NCBI GenBank assembly: GCA_017458025.1
Contig: JAFTGG010000213.1
Location: 1 to 6,955 of the forward strand
Direction: 5' to 3'
From: Oscillospiraceae bacterium
GTDB taxonomy: Bacteria; Bacillota; Clostridia; Oscillospirales; Oscillospiraceae
Length of the DNA stretch: 6,955 bases
A program made the position numbers and the translations under genes. The notes under the pieces are model-generated. The model saw only the letters and a list, made by a program, of their open reading frames with translations. It did no database searches and was not told the DNA's origin. Shown one piece after another: positions 1-5,413 of the stretch; the stretch's first letter is position 1, and each line of letters begins with the position of its first letter.

Positions 1-100
1 AGCCCTCGCCCCGCGCCACGTACACCGCGCGGAACCGCGCGCCGCCGACGACGAGGTACGGCGGTTCTTCGGCGGCGCGGCAAGCGACCAGACCGAGCAT
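1..100 (-). CDS. Partial unidentified protein, N-terminal part only
   Basis: An open minus-strand frame runs off the left edge. From the ATG at 98-100 it gives 33 residues beginning MLGLVACRAAEEPPYLVVGG and continuing ARFRAVYVARGEG. Third codon positions are strongly GC-rich, as in the other genes here, which supports coding on this strand. I do not recognise the family. A GGAG lies 8 bases upstream of this ATG. The frame also stays open to another ATG at 152-154, adding 18 residues (MRLPSVQWKEVFFDGAEA). That extension would run through an intrinsic-terminator-like hairpin, uses codons poor in GC at the third position, and has only a weak AGAG upstream, so I prefer the shorter start. It lies downstream of the ftsE-ftsX-M23 operon on the same strand, beyond the terminator. 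Function is unknown and the gene call itself is moderate. Confidence 0.45.
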   Translation of the reverse strand, partial: MLGLVACRAAEEPPYLVVGGARFRAVYVARGEG

Positions 101-114
101 AGCCTCAGCTCCAT

Positions 115-148
115 CAAAAAAGACTTCCTTCCATTGTACGGAAGGAAG
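115..148 (-). terminator. Intrinsic terminator after the ftsEX-M23 operon
   Basis: Read on the minus strand, a perfect 9-bp stem (CTTCCTTCC paired with GGAAGGAAG, plus-strand arms 124-132 and 140-148, 7-base loop) is followed by TCTTTTTT. This is the layout of a Rho-independent terminator for transcription coming from the M23 gene. It ends only about 15 bases before the ATG of the leftmost gene, so it may also govern read-through into that gene. On the plus strand the stem is not followed by a T-run. Confidence 0.7.
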
Positions 149-165
149 CCTCATTTTATCTCTTG

Positions 166-221
166 ATTCTGCCGCGGCTCATACTGAACTCGTTTAAGGC
201 AATACCGCAGAATAGTATGAG
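166..221. repeat. Interleaved inverted repeats in the 3' region of the M23 gene
   Basis: Two pairs of complementary words are interleaved. ATTCTGC (166-172) pairs with GCAGAAT (207-213), and CTCATACT (178-185) pairs with AGTATGAG (214-221). Because they are interleaved, the two helices cannot form as simple nested hairpins: they would be alternatives or a pseudoknot. The right-hand block (GCAGAATAGTATGAG, 207-221) resembles the right arm of the hairpin at 5887-5933 and the sequence at 295-302. The block may be a decayed copy of a palindromic repeat. No gene is visible in it. Confidence 0.45.
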
Positions 222-225
222 ACGT

Positions 226-243
226 CAGTTGCGTCAGCAACTG
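226..243. repeat. Short hairpin, 7-bp stem with tetraloop
   Basis: CAGTTGC (226-232) and GCAACTG (237-243) form a perfect 7-bp stem with the loop GTCA. No T-run follows on either strand, so it is not a terminator by itself. It sits between two other inverted repeats in the 150-base region downstream of the M23 gene, so the operon's mRNA 3' end would be highly structured. Confidence 0.5.
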
Positions 244-257
244 TATGCCGCCGGCGT

Positions 258-293
258 CTATCGGATAAATAGTGTAAGCTTTTTATCCGATAG
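258..293. repeat. 12-bp hairpin directly after the M23 stop codon
   Basis: CTATCGGATAAA (258-269) and TTTATCCGATAG (282-293) form a perfect 12-bp stem around a 12-base loop. On the minus strand it begins five bases past the M23 stop codon. GC-rich sequence follows rather than a T-run, so it is not a classical terminator. It may protect the mRNA 3' end or be a repeat copy. The adjoining word AGTATCAG (295-302) overlaps the stop codon and recurs beside the hairpin at 5887-5933. Confidence 0.6.
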
Positions 294-298
294 CAGTA

Positions 299-1501
299 TC
301 AGAAACCCCGGATGTAGTCCACCAGATACTTCAGCGGATCGACGATCTGCCCGTTCTCGGTGATCTCAAAGTGCAGATGCGCGCCGTTCGCGACGCCCGT
401 GCTGCCCGTAACGCCGAGCGCCTGACCCTGCGACACCTTCTGATTCACCTTGACGGATATTTTGGAGAGGTGCTGATAGGTCGTCGTGTTGCCGCTGCCG
501 TGGCTGACGTCGACGTAGTTGCCGCGGTACTTGTTGTAGCTCGCGATGATGACCGTACCCGCCTTCGCCGCGACGACCTGCGTCGTATAGCCGACGCGTC
601 CGATGTCGATGCCCATGTGGTTCGTCGACGCGCCCTTGATGCCCGTGTAGCGCGAGCCGAGCGGCGAGGTGACGTATTTGCTGCTGCACGGCCAGATATA
701 GCCGCCCTTTGTGCCCGCGCCCTGAGCCTGCTGCGCGGCGAGCTCGCGGGAGAGACGGACGATCTCCTCCTGCTCCCGTTCCGCGGCGGCCTCTTTTTCT
801 CTGATCAGCTTTTGGTATTCCGCCTCGTCGGCGGCGATGCTCGCGATCAGCGCCCGCGCCGCGTCGAGCTGATCGCTGAGCTCCGTGTTGCGCGCGGAAA
901 GCTCCTCACGCACGGCCTCCTGCTCGGCGAGCTGGCCCTCCAGCTCCTCCTGCTGCGCCGCCAGCGCGTCCTCCGTCGCCTGCAGGTCGTCGATGACGCG
1001 CTGGTCGCTCTCCATGATCTCGCTGATGAAGTCCATCGCGGCGAGCATCTCGGCAAAGTCCGCCGAGTGGAACAGCACCGACCAGTAGGACACGGTACCG
1101 CGCTCCTCCATCGCGCGCACACGGGCGCAGAACAGCTCGTACTGCGCCGCGTGCTTTTGCTGCGTCACGGCGATCTCGCCCTCGGTCTCCGCAATCAGCT
1201 CCCCGTACTGGTCGATCAGTTCCTCGGTATTCTCGATCTCGGAGCGAATGACCGCGATCTGCTTGTCGAGATTCTCCTTCTGCGCGAGCGCGTCGCTTTT
1301 GCTGCGTTGGAGGGATCGAAGCTGCGCTTGCAGCTCCGCCTTTTGCGTCTCAAGGTTCTTCTTCTCGTTCTTTTTCGCGTCGATCTCCGCCTGCGTGACG
1401 GCGGAGGCGGTCTGCACGACGGAGAAGGGCGCCGCGTCCGCCAAAAGCATCGCGGCGAGGCAGACGGCCGCGAGCACGGCGCGCAGGAGCTTCTTGTTCA
1501 T
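299..1501 (-). CDS. Secreted coiled-coil M23 (LytM) peptidase, FtsEX partner
   Basis: This 400-residue protein is a likely peptidoglycan hydrolase acting outside the membrane under FtsEX control. It has a signal peptide (basic MNKK, hydrophobic core at about 7-22, likely cleavage after TASA near residue 34), then a long Lys/Glu/Gln/Ala-rich coiled coil at about 36-258. The coiled coil includes an EnvC/PcsB-like stretch (SYWSVLFHSADFAEML, about 138-153). A C-terminal LytM domain spans about 268-390. The domain keeps the zinc and catalytic motifs: HMGID (His295, Asp299), YQHLS (His344) and HLHFE (His375, His377). It therefore looks enzymatically active, unlike E. coli EnvC, which is a degenerate activator. 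The gene starts 19 bases after ftsX, with AAGGGGG upstream of its ATG. In Firmicutes with FtsEX the partner is often a secreted hydrolase of this design (PcsB in streptococci has a different catalytic domain). The family call is strong; FtsEX control is inferred from gene order. Confidence 0.9.
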   Translation of the reverse strand: MNKKLLRAVLAAVCLAAMLLADAAPFSVVQTASAVTQAEIDAKKNEKKNLETQKAELQAQLRSLQRSKSDALAQKENLDKQIAVIRSEIENTEELIDQYGELIAETEGEIAVTQQKHAAQYELFCARVRAMEERGTVSYWSVLFHSADFAEMLAAMDFISEIMESDQRVIDDLQATEDALAAQQEELEGQLAEQEAVREELSARNTELSDQLDAARALIASIAADEAEYQKLIREKEAAAEREQEEIVRLSRELAAQQAQGAGTKGGYIWPCSSKYVTSPLGSRYTGIKGASTNHMGIDIGRVGYTTQVVAAKAGTVIIASYNKYRGNYVDVSHGSGNTTTYQHLSKISVKVNQKVSQGQALGVTGSTGVANGAHLHFEITENGQIVDPLKYLVDYIRGF

Positions 1502-1520
1502 GGGCGTCCGCCCCCTTTCG

Positions 1521-2405
1521 TCATACCTGTAAGAACTTCCGGATCGCCGTCAGGCTGCCGCCGACGCCGATCACGACGCCCGCCGCGCCGAAGCTGAGCG
1601 CAACCGGCCGCCAGATCTCCGCAAACGGCACGGTGCGCAGGAATTGCAGCGTGTCCGCCGCGGCGATGCTTTTGGCGACCGTGGCGTAGACCAGCCATTG
1701 CAGTCCGAAAGCGATGACGGAGCTCAGAAGCCCCAGCAAAAAGCCCTCGTACACGAACGGCCAGCGGATAAACCAATTCGTCGCGCCGACCATCTTCATG
1801 ACGGCGATCTCGTCGCGCCGGTCGAAGGTCGTGAGGCGGATCGTGTTCGAGATGATAAACACCGACACCACCAGCAGGATCGCGATAAGCGTGAGACTGA
1901 CCGCGCCGGCGACGTTGCGCACCAAAATGAAGCCGCCCGCGATATCCTCGTCCACGCGCACGTCGTCGACGCCGTCGGCGTCGTGTACGGCCTTCGCCGT
2001 TTGGTTGACGGTGTTCAGGTCGTTTACATACACCGCGTAGCGGTCGCGGAACATATCCGGCTCGATGTGGGCGCGCATATAATCGTCGAGCGTGCGCTCC
2101 TCAAACGCCTCCATCGCCTCTTCGCGGGTGATGAACTCCACCGCCTTGACGTTGGGCAGCTTTTTGAGCGCCTCGCCGACCGCTTTTGTCTGCGCGTCGT
2201 TGTAGCCTTCGTCGACAAACGCCAGGATCTCATATTCGCTTTGAAGCGTCTCGAGCAGCTTTTCCGCGTTGTAAGCGACCAGCGAGAACGTGCCCATGAT
2301 GAGCAGGCACGCCACCGTGATGCCGATGGCGGCAAAGGACATGAACCCGTGGCTGAACAGGTTGCCGACGCCCTCGCGCATGAAGTAGCCGAAATCGTGT
2401 CTCAT
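1521..2405 (-). CDS. ftsX: Cell division ABC-type membrane subunit FtsX
   Basis: FtsX is the membrane half of the FtsEX complex, which passes ATP-driven conformational change to a peptidoglycan hydrolase outside the cell. The 294-residue protein is of normal length and has the expected topology: a short cytoplasmic N-terminus, TM1 at about 22-44, an extracellular domain at about 45-163, then TM2 at about 164-187, TM3 at about 219-242 and TM4 at about 267-288. The conserved cytoplasmic segment between TM2 and TM3 contains RRDEIAVMKMVGATNWFIRW (about 196-215) followed by PFVYEG, typical of FtsX. The ATG lies 4 bases after the ftsE stop, and its ribosome binding site (GAGGTGA) overlaps the ftsE end, suggesting translational coupling. 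The next gene in the operon is the M23 peptidase, the probable extracellular client of the 45-163 domain. Confidence 0.96.
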   Translation of the reverse strand: MRHDFGYFMREGVGNLFSHGFMSFAAIGITVACLLIMGTFSLVAYNAEKLLETLQSEYEILAFVDEGYNDAQTKAVGEALKKLPNVKAVEFITREEAMEAFEERTLDDYMRAHIEPDMFRDRYAVYVNDLNTVNQTAKAVHDADGVDDVRVDEDIAGGFILVRNVAGAVSLTLIAILLVVSVFIISNTIRLTTFDRRDEIAVMKMVGATNWFIRWPFVYEGFLLGLLSSVIAFGLQWLVYATVAKSIAAADTLQFLRTVPFAEIWRPVALSFGAAGVVIGVGGSLTAIRKFLQV

Positions 2406-2409
2406 GGCG

Positions 2410-3087
2410 TCACCTCGCGTCGTAGCCGATGCCGTCGCCCGTGATCTGTCCGGCTTCGAGCAGGACGACGCGTTTGTGGAAGCGGTTGACGAGGTCGCGC
2501 TCGTGCGTGACGATAACGACGGTCGTCCCCAGCTCGTTGATGCGGTTCAACAGGCGCATGATCTCCAGCGAACGCGCGGGATCGAGGTTGCCCGTCGGCT
2601 CGTCGGCAATGATGGTATAGGGGTTATTGACCAGCGCGCGGGCGATGGCGACGCGCTGCTGCTCGCCGCCGGAGAGCTCGTGCGGGTACTGGTCCGCCTT
2701 TTCTTCCAGACCCACCAGCTCCAACACATAGGGAATACGGCTGCGAATGGTGCGCGGCGAAGCGCCGACGGCGCGCATCGCGAAGCTCAGGTTCTCATAG
2801 ACGGTCTTTTTCTCGATCAGGCGGAAATCCTGAAAGATGACGCCGATGGAGCGGCGCAGCAGCGGGATCTGCCGGTCGGAGATTTTCGTCAGGCTGAAGC
2901 CGTTCACGACCACGCGCCCCGCCGTCGGCAAAATCTCGCCGGTCAGCAGCTTGATGATCGTCGACTTGCCGGAACCCGACGGCCCGACGAGAAAAACAAA
3001 CTCCCCGTCCTCAATCGTCAGCGAGATGCCGCGCAGCGCGTAGGTGCCGTTTTCATATTCCTTTTCTACGTCTTTGAGCCGTATCAA
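2410..3087 (-). CDS. ftsE: Cell division ATP-binding protein FtsE
   Basis: FtsE is the cytoplasmic ATPase of the FtsEX complex. All ABC motifs are intact in the 225-residue protein: Walker A GPSGSGKS (35-42), Q-loop Gln86 in IFQDFRL, signature LSGGEQQR (138-145), Walker B IIADEP with catalytic Glu163, D-loop GNLDP (166-170) and H-loop His195. The length is usual for FtsE. The start codon is TTG (3085-3087): the product begins MIRLKDVEKEY, as family members do, GGAGG lies 10 bases upstream, and no ATG occurs in frame before residue 104. It is the first gene of an operon with ftsX (4-base gap) and the M23 peptidase, downstream of a good promoter at 3145-3173. The suboptimal start codon may limit FtsE output. 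Identity is secure. Confidence 0.96.
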   Translation of the reverse strand: MIRLKDVEKEYENGTYALRGISLTIEDGEFVFLVGPSGSGKSTIIKLLTGEILPTAGRVVVNGFSLTKISDRQIPLLRRSIGVIFQDFRLIEKKTVYENLSFAMRAVGASPRTIRSRIPYVLELVGLEEKADQYPHELSGGEQQRVAIARALVNNPYTIIADEPTGNLDPARSLEIMRLLNRINELGTTVVIVTHERDLVNRFHKRVVLLEAGQITGDGIGYDAR

Positions 3088-3144
3088 CCGCGTTCCGCCT
3101 CCAATTTCTGCCGCTATTCTCCATATTCCGCCACTATATTCGGT

Positions 3145-3173
3145 ATCATAGCAAATTTCTCCGTAAATAGCAA
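3145..3173 (-). promoter_or_regulatory. Sigma-A-like promoter of the ftsEX-M23 operon
   Basis: On the minus strand, TTGCTA (3168-3173) and TATGAT (3145-3150) are separated by exactly 17 bases. A TG one base before the -10 box (TGC-TATGAT) adds an extended -10 element. Transcription should start near 3138, giving a leader of about 50 bases before the TTG start at 3087. This lies just downstream of the preceding gene's terminator, so the operon is probably transcribed independently. Confidence 0.75.
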
Positions 3174-3196
3174 GAACAAATTATGTAAACAAATTG

Positions 3197-3226
3197 AAAA
3201 CGGGGAAGCGCCCGCTTCCCCGTTTT
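3197..3226 (-). terminator. Intrinsic terminator of the CdaR/PucR-like gene
   Basis: Arms at 3197-3210 and 3213-3226 are fully complementary. The realistic stem is about 13 bp (AAAACGGGGAAGC with its complement) around a tetraloop. On the minus strand the GC-rich stem ends in TTTT followed by CAATTTGTTT, 17 bases past the regulator's stop codon. It can also function on the plus strand, where the stem ends in TTTTTC. It separates the regulator from the ftsE promoter. Confidence 0.85.
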
Positions 3227-3242
3227 TCAAACAATATTCCGT

Positions 3243-4337
3243 TTACGCCTCGATGCCTCGCGACGCGAGATATTTCTTGACCATCAGCGCCACCTTAAAG
3301 GTGATCGCGTCGTCAAACTCGCGCAGGTCGAGGCCGGTGAGCTTCTTGATCTTCTCAAGACGGTAGACCAGCGTGTTGCGGTGGACGAACAGCTTGCGCG
3401 CCGTCTCGGAGAGAATGAGGTTGTTCTCGAAGAACTTGTTGATCGTGAACAGCGTCTCCTTGTCGAGCGCGTCGATCGGGTTCTTCTTGAAGACCTCCTG
3501 CAGGAACATCTCGCACAGCGTCGTCGGCAGTTGGTAGATCAGGCGGCCGATGCCGAGGTTTTCATAGTTGATGATGAACTTCTCCGTGTCGAAAACCTTG
3601 CCGACCTCAATGGCAATCTGCGCCTCCTTATAGGACTTGGCGAGGTCGCGCAGATGGCTGGCGACGGTGCCGATGCCGATGACGACGGTGCTCTCGCCGC
3701 CAACGCGCAGCGCTTCTTCGATCTGCATCGCGATCTTTTCGAGGTCGTGCGTGTCCGCTTCGGCGTCAACGTGCTGAATGAGGACGACGTCGCTTTCGCC
3801 CATCGAAACGACAATGCCGCTCTGACGGTCGGGCATCAGGTTCTGCACCGCCTCGACCGTCACATTCTCCGCGTGCTCGTCGCGGCGGCGGATCACGAAC
3901 ACGCCGCGCGGCACCTCCGCGTCGACGTGCAGCTCCTTCGCGCGGATATAGATGTCGCTGAGCAGGATATTGTCGGAGATGATGTTCTTCACGAACGAGG
4001 TCTTGTCGTGCTTCTCCTCATAGTAGCTCTTCGCGCCGTTGAGCGCAACGGCAGCCATCGCGCACGCGGTGCGGCTGACCTCGTCCTCGCCCTCGGCATA
4101 CGCCGCGAAGTCGAACTGCCCGCCCCAGGCGGGCAGCGCCTTAAAGGTCTTGCCCTCCAGCGTCACGCAGGCCTCGCCCGCGTCATTGATGGGCTGGACG
4201 AACTGCGGAAATTTCTTGCCGATCTCCTGTAGATCCGTACATGCGATGACCGTGCCCTCGGAGTCGATCACGCCGATCCGGGTATCCGTCGTCTCCTTGA
4301 ATTGGGACACGACATTCAAAAACATTCTTCCGGACAT
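3243..4337 (-). CDS. CdaR/PucR-family transcriptional regulator
   Basis: This 364-residue cytoplasmic regulator has the build of the CdaR (sugar diacid regulator)/PucR family. The N-terminal sensor-like region (about 15-95) contains DTRIGVIDSEGTVIACTD. A middle GGDEF-like CdaR region spans about 140-260. The C-terminal PucR-type helix-turn-helix spans about 305-358 and includes LSETARKLFVHRNTLVYRLE, where SETA..LFVHRNTL is the recognition segment. I start it at the ATG at 4335-4337 (MSGRMFLNVV), because GGGAGG lies 7 bases upstream. The frame continues 16 codons to a TTG, but that would place the start only a few bases after the predicted transcription start. It has its own promoter (4398-4426) and terminator (3197-3226), so it is monocistronic. 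No sugar, purine or glycerate gene is adjacent, so its ligand and targets cannot be told from this window. Family call strong, specific name uncertain. Confidence 0.87.
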   Translation of the reverse strand: MSGRMFLNVVSQFKETTDTRIGVIDSEGTVIACTDLQEIGKKFPQFVQPINDAGEACVTLEGKTFKALPAWGGQFDFAAYAEGEDEVSRTACAMAAVALNGAKSYYEEKHDKTSFVKNIISDNILLSDIYIRAKELHVDAEVPRGVFVIRRRDEHAENVTVEAVQNLMPDRQSGIVVSMGESDVVLIQHVDAEADTHDLEKIAMQIEEALRVGGESTVVIGIGTVASHLRDLAKSYKEAQIAIEVGKVFDTEKFIINYENLGIGRLIYQLPTTLCEMFLQEVFKKNPIDALDKETLFTINKFFENNLILSETARKLFVHRNTLVYRLEKIKKLTGLDLREFDDAITFKVALMVKKYLASRGIEA

Positions 4338-4397
4338 TGCTTTCCTCCCTTGACCGCATATCAAGCCATTTGTGCAACCTGTCAACTAAGTTCTTTT

Positions 4398-4426
4398 ATT
4401 ATACGCGATGAGTGAAAGCATTGCAA
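4398..4426 (-). promoter_or_regulatory. Strong sigma-A-like promoter of the CdaR/PucR-like gene
   Basis: TTGCAA (4421-4426) and a consensus TATAAT (4398-4403) are 17 bases apart on the minus strand. Transcription should start near 4390, about 50 bases before the ATG at 4337. The DNA upstream of the -35 box (about 4427-4470) is very rich in A and T, which could act as an UP element. It contains an imperfect inverted repeat (ACAAATTTTTT at 4446-4456 with AAAATTTTTGT at 4458-4468) that might be an operator. Confidence 0.8.
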
Positions 4427-4491
4427 GATATTTTTTCTTTTTTCCACAAATTTTTTGAAAATTTTTGTCCATTCCGTAAATACCGGACCTG

Positions 4492-4517
4492 TCGGCGTTT
4501 CCGCCGCGCCGATTTTT
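4492..4517 (+). terminator. Possible plus-strand terminator between rsuA-like gene and regulator
   Basis: TCGGCG (4492-4497) and CGCCGA (4507-4512) form a 6-bp GC-rich stem followed by TTTTT on the plus strand. No plus-strand gene ends here, so if active it would stop antisense transcription from entering the pseudouridine synthase gene. On the minus strand the hairpin lies 20 bases past that gene's stop but lacks a T-run, so it is a poor terminator for it. Confidence 0.35.
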
Positions 4518-4531
4518 GTTGGGCAAAATGC

Positions 4532-5230
4532 CTATTTAAGCATTGCTATCTCCGCAGCGGTCAGCTCGCGCCACTCGCCCGGCGCGAGGCGCTCGTCGAG
4601 CGTCAGCGGGCCCGTGGCAAGGCGCTTGAGGGAAACGACGGGCTTTCCCCGCGCGGCAAACATGCGCTTGATCTGGTGGAACTTGCCCTCGCGCAGCGTC
4701 ACCAGCGCCTCGTCCGGCGCGATAATCTCAAGCCCCGCCGGCAGGCAGCGCAGCCCGTCGCCGAGCGTCATGCCCGCCGCAAACGCCTCCGCGTCGCTTC
4801 CGTCCAACACGCCGTCGACCCGCGCGAGATACAGCTTGTCCACATGCTTTCTCGGCGAAAGCAGCTCGTGCGCCAGCGCGCCGTCGTCGGTCAAAAGCAG
4901 CAGGCCCTCGGTGTCCTTGTCGAGCCGCCCGACGGGGAACAAGCCGCGCTTTTTGTATTCGCCGGGCAGCAGGTCGAGCACCGTTCTGCCGCGCCCGTCC
5001 TCGGTGGCCGACAGCACACCCGCGGGCTTGTGCAGCATCACATAGACGTATTCGCTCAGGCGCACCGCCTCGCCGTCCACGGCGAGCGCGACGGTCTCCT
5101 CATCATATTTCTCCTCCGCCGACGCCGCGACGCGCCCGTCGGCGAGCACGCGCCCCTCGCGCACGAGGCGCTTGACCTCGCCGCGCGACCAGCGCCCCGT
5201 CGAGGCCAACAGCTTGTCGAGTCGTTTCAT
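4532..5230 (-). CDS. RsuA-family rRNA pseudouridine synthase
   Basis: This enzyme converts a specific uridine in ribosomal RNA to pseudouridine. RsuA itself modifies U516 of 16S rRNA. The 232-residue protein has an N-terminal S4 RNA-binding domain (about 1-48, MKRLDKLLASTGRWSRGEVK) and a catalytic domain with VMLHKPAGVLSA (about 64-75). The catalytic-Asp motif GRLDKDTEGLLLLT (101-114) has Asp104 as the nucleophile, and the late family motif EGKFHQIKRMF spans 181-191. The length matches RsuA. The ATG at 5228-5230 has AGGAGG five to six bases upstream. An in-frame GTG at 5305 would add 25 residues unlike the family and is rejected. The gene has its own promoter (5357-5385) and a leader of about 120 bases containing a hairpin. 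The RsuA/RluB/RluE/RluF family is clear; 16S U516 as target is the most likely but not certain assignment. Confidence 0.9.
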   Translation of the reverse strand: MKRLDKLLASTGRWSRGEVKRLVREGRVLADGRVAASAEEKYDEETVALAVDGEAVRLSEYVYVMLHKPAGVLSATEDGRGRTVLDLLPGEYKKRGLFPVGRLDKDTEGLLLLTDDGALAHELLSPRKHVDKLYLARVDGVLDGSDAEAFAAGMTLGDGLRCLPAGLEIIAPDEALVTLREGKFHQIKRMFAARGKPVVSLKRLATGPLTLDERLAPGEWRELTAAEIAMLK

Positions 5231-5257
5231 ACCGCCCTCCTTTCCGAAAGCGACGAA

Positions 5258-5282
5258 CGTCCCATGCCAGCGGCATGGGATG
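5258..5282 (-). promoter_or_regulatory. Hairpin in the 5' leader of the RsuA-family gene
   Basis: The arms 5258-5268 and 5272-5282 include a perfect 9-bp core (TCCCATGCC with GGCATGGGA, 3-base loop), extended by a G:T and a C:G pair. It lies between the promoter and the ribosome binding site at about 5236-5242. No T-run follows, so it is not a terminator. It could affect mRNA stability or ribosome access. I recognise no known riboswitch or leader class. Confidence 0.5.
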
Positions 5283-5335
5283 CAGCCATAGTTCGCGGTT
5301 GCCACGCAAGCGGCGAGCGAAATGGCGATTCCATG

Positions 5336-5364
5336 TTATGATGGCTCGTTTGGGTTATTATAAC
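5336..5364 (+). promoter_or_regulatory. Weak candidate promoter for the DUF4830 gene
   Basis: The -10 region of the divergent gene is almost symmetric (GTTATTATAAC, 5354-5364), so it also offers TATAAC (5359-5364) on the plus strand. TTATGA (5336-5341) lies 17 bases upstream but matches only 3 of 6 bases of the -35 consensus. A start near 5371 would give a leader of about 43 bases. If real, it occupies the same DNA as the divergent promoter and the two would compete. Confidence 0.35.
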
Positions 5365-5385
5365 ATATTTTTGTCCCGCCGTGAA
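5357..5385 (-). promoter_or_regulatory. Promoter of the RsuA-family gene, with extended -10
   Basis: On the minus strand, TTCACG (5380-5385) is followed after 17 bases by consensus TATAAT (5357-5362), preceded by TG in the extended -10 position (TGT-TATAAT). Predicted start of transcription is near 5350. The leader before the ATG at 5230 is then about 120 bases, longer than the roughly 50-base leaders of the other two promoters in this window. Confidence 0.75.
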
Positions 5386-5413
5386 TATGGTATCGAGAAA
5401 GGAAGTGTCCGCC

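Noticed and set aside
155..302. A CRISPR array or riboswitch in the hairpin-rich region downstream of the M23 gene
   Set aside because: There are no equal-length direct repeats with regular spacers. The region lies at the 3' end of an operon and resembles no riboswitch class I know.
371..1597. A 408-codon open frame on the plus strand opposite the M23 gene
   Set aside because: Its product is an Arg/Leu/Val/Asp-rich string with no domain. It mirrors the GC-rich codons of the true minus-strand gene, which has a signal peptide, coiled coil and full LytM motifs.
1644..2444. A 266-codon plus-strand open frame opposite ftsX
   Set aside because: It is a shadow of ftsX: its His/Arg/Asp-rich composition has no recognisable family, while the opposite strand encodes a complete FtsX.
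2404..3366. A 320-codon plus-strand open frame opposite ftsE and its upstream region
   Set aside because: It crosses the ftsE promoter and the regulator's terminator, has no protein features, and lies opposite an intact ABC ATPase.
3381..4232. A 283-codon plus-strand open frame opposite the CdaR/PucR-like gene
   Set aside because: It is an antisense artefact of high third-position GC. Its product is Val/Leu/Asp/Arg-rich without motifs.
4338..4385. A 16-codon N-terminal extension of the regulator to a TTG at 4385
   Set aside because: The TTG lies only about 5 bases from the predicted transcription start. The ATG at 4337 has an excellent GGGAGG, and the extension reads MTGCTNGLICGQGRKA, unlike a family N-terminus.
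4363..4386. A perfect TTGACA -35-like box (4381-4386) on the minus strand as a second promoter for the regulator
   Set aside because: No acceptable -10 box lies 16-18 bases downstream (the best is TGATAT, 3 of 6), and it sits inside the leader of the much better 4398-4426 promoter.
5231..5305. A 25-codon N-terminal extension of the RsuA-family protein to a GTG at 5305
   Set aside because: The S4 domain starts naturally at MKRLDKLL with AGGAGG just upstream, and the extension runs through a hairpin with no ribosome binding site.
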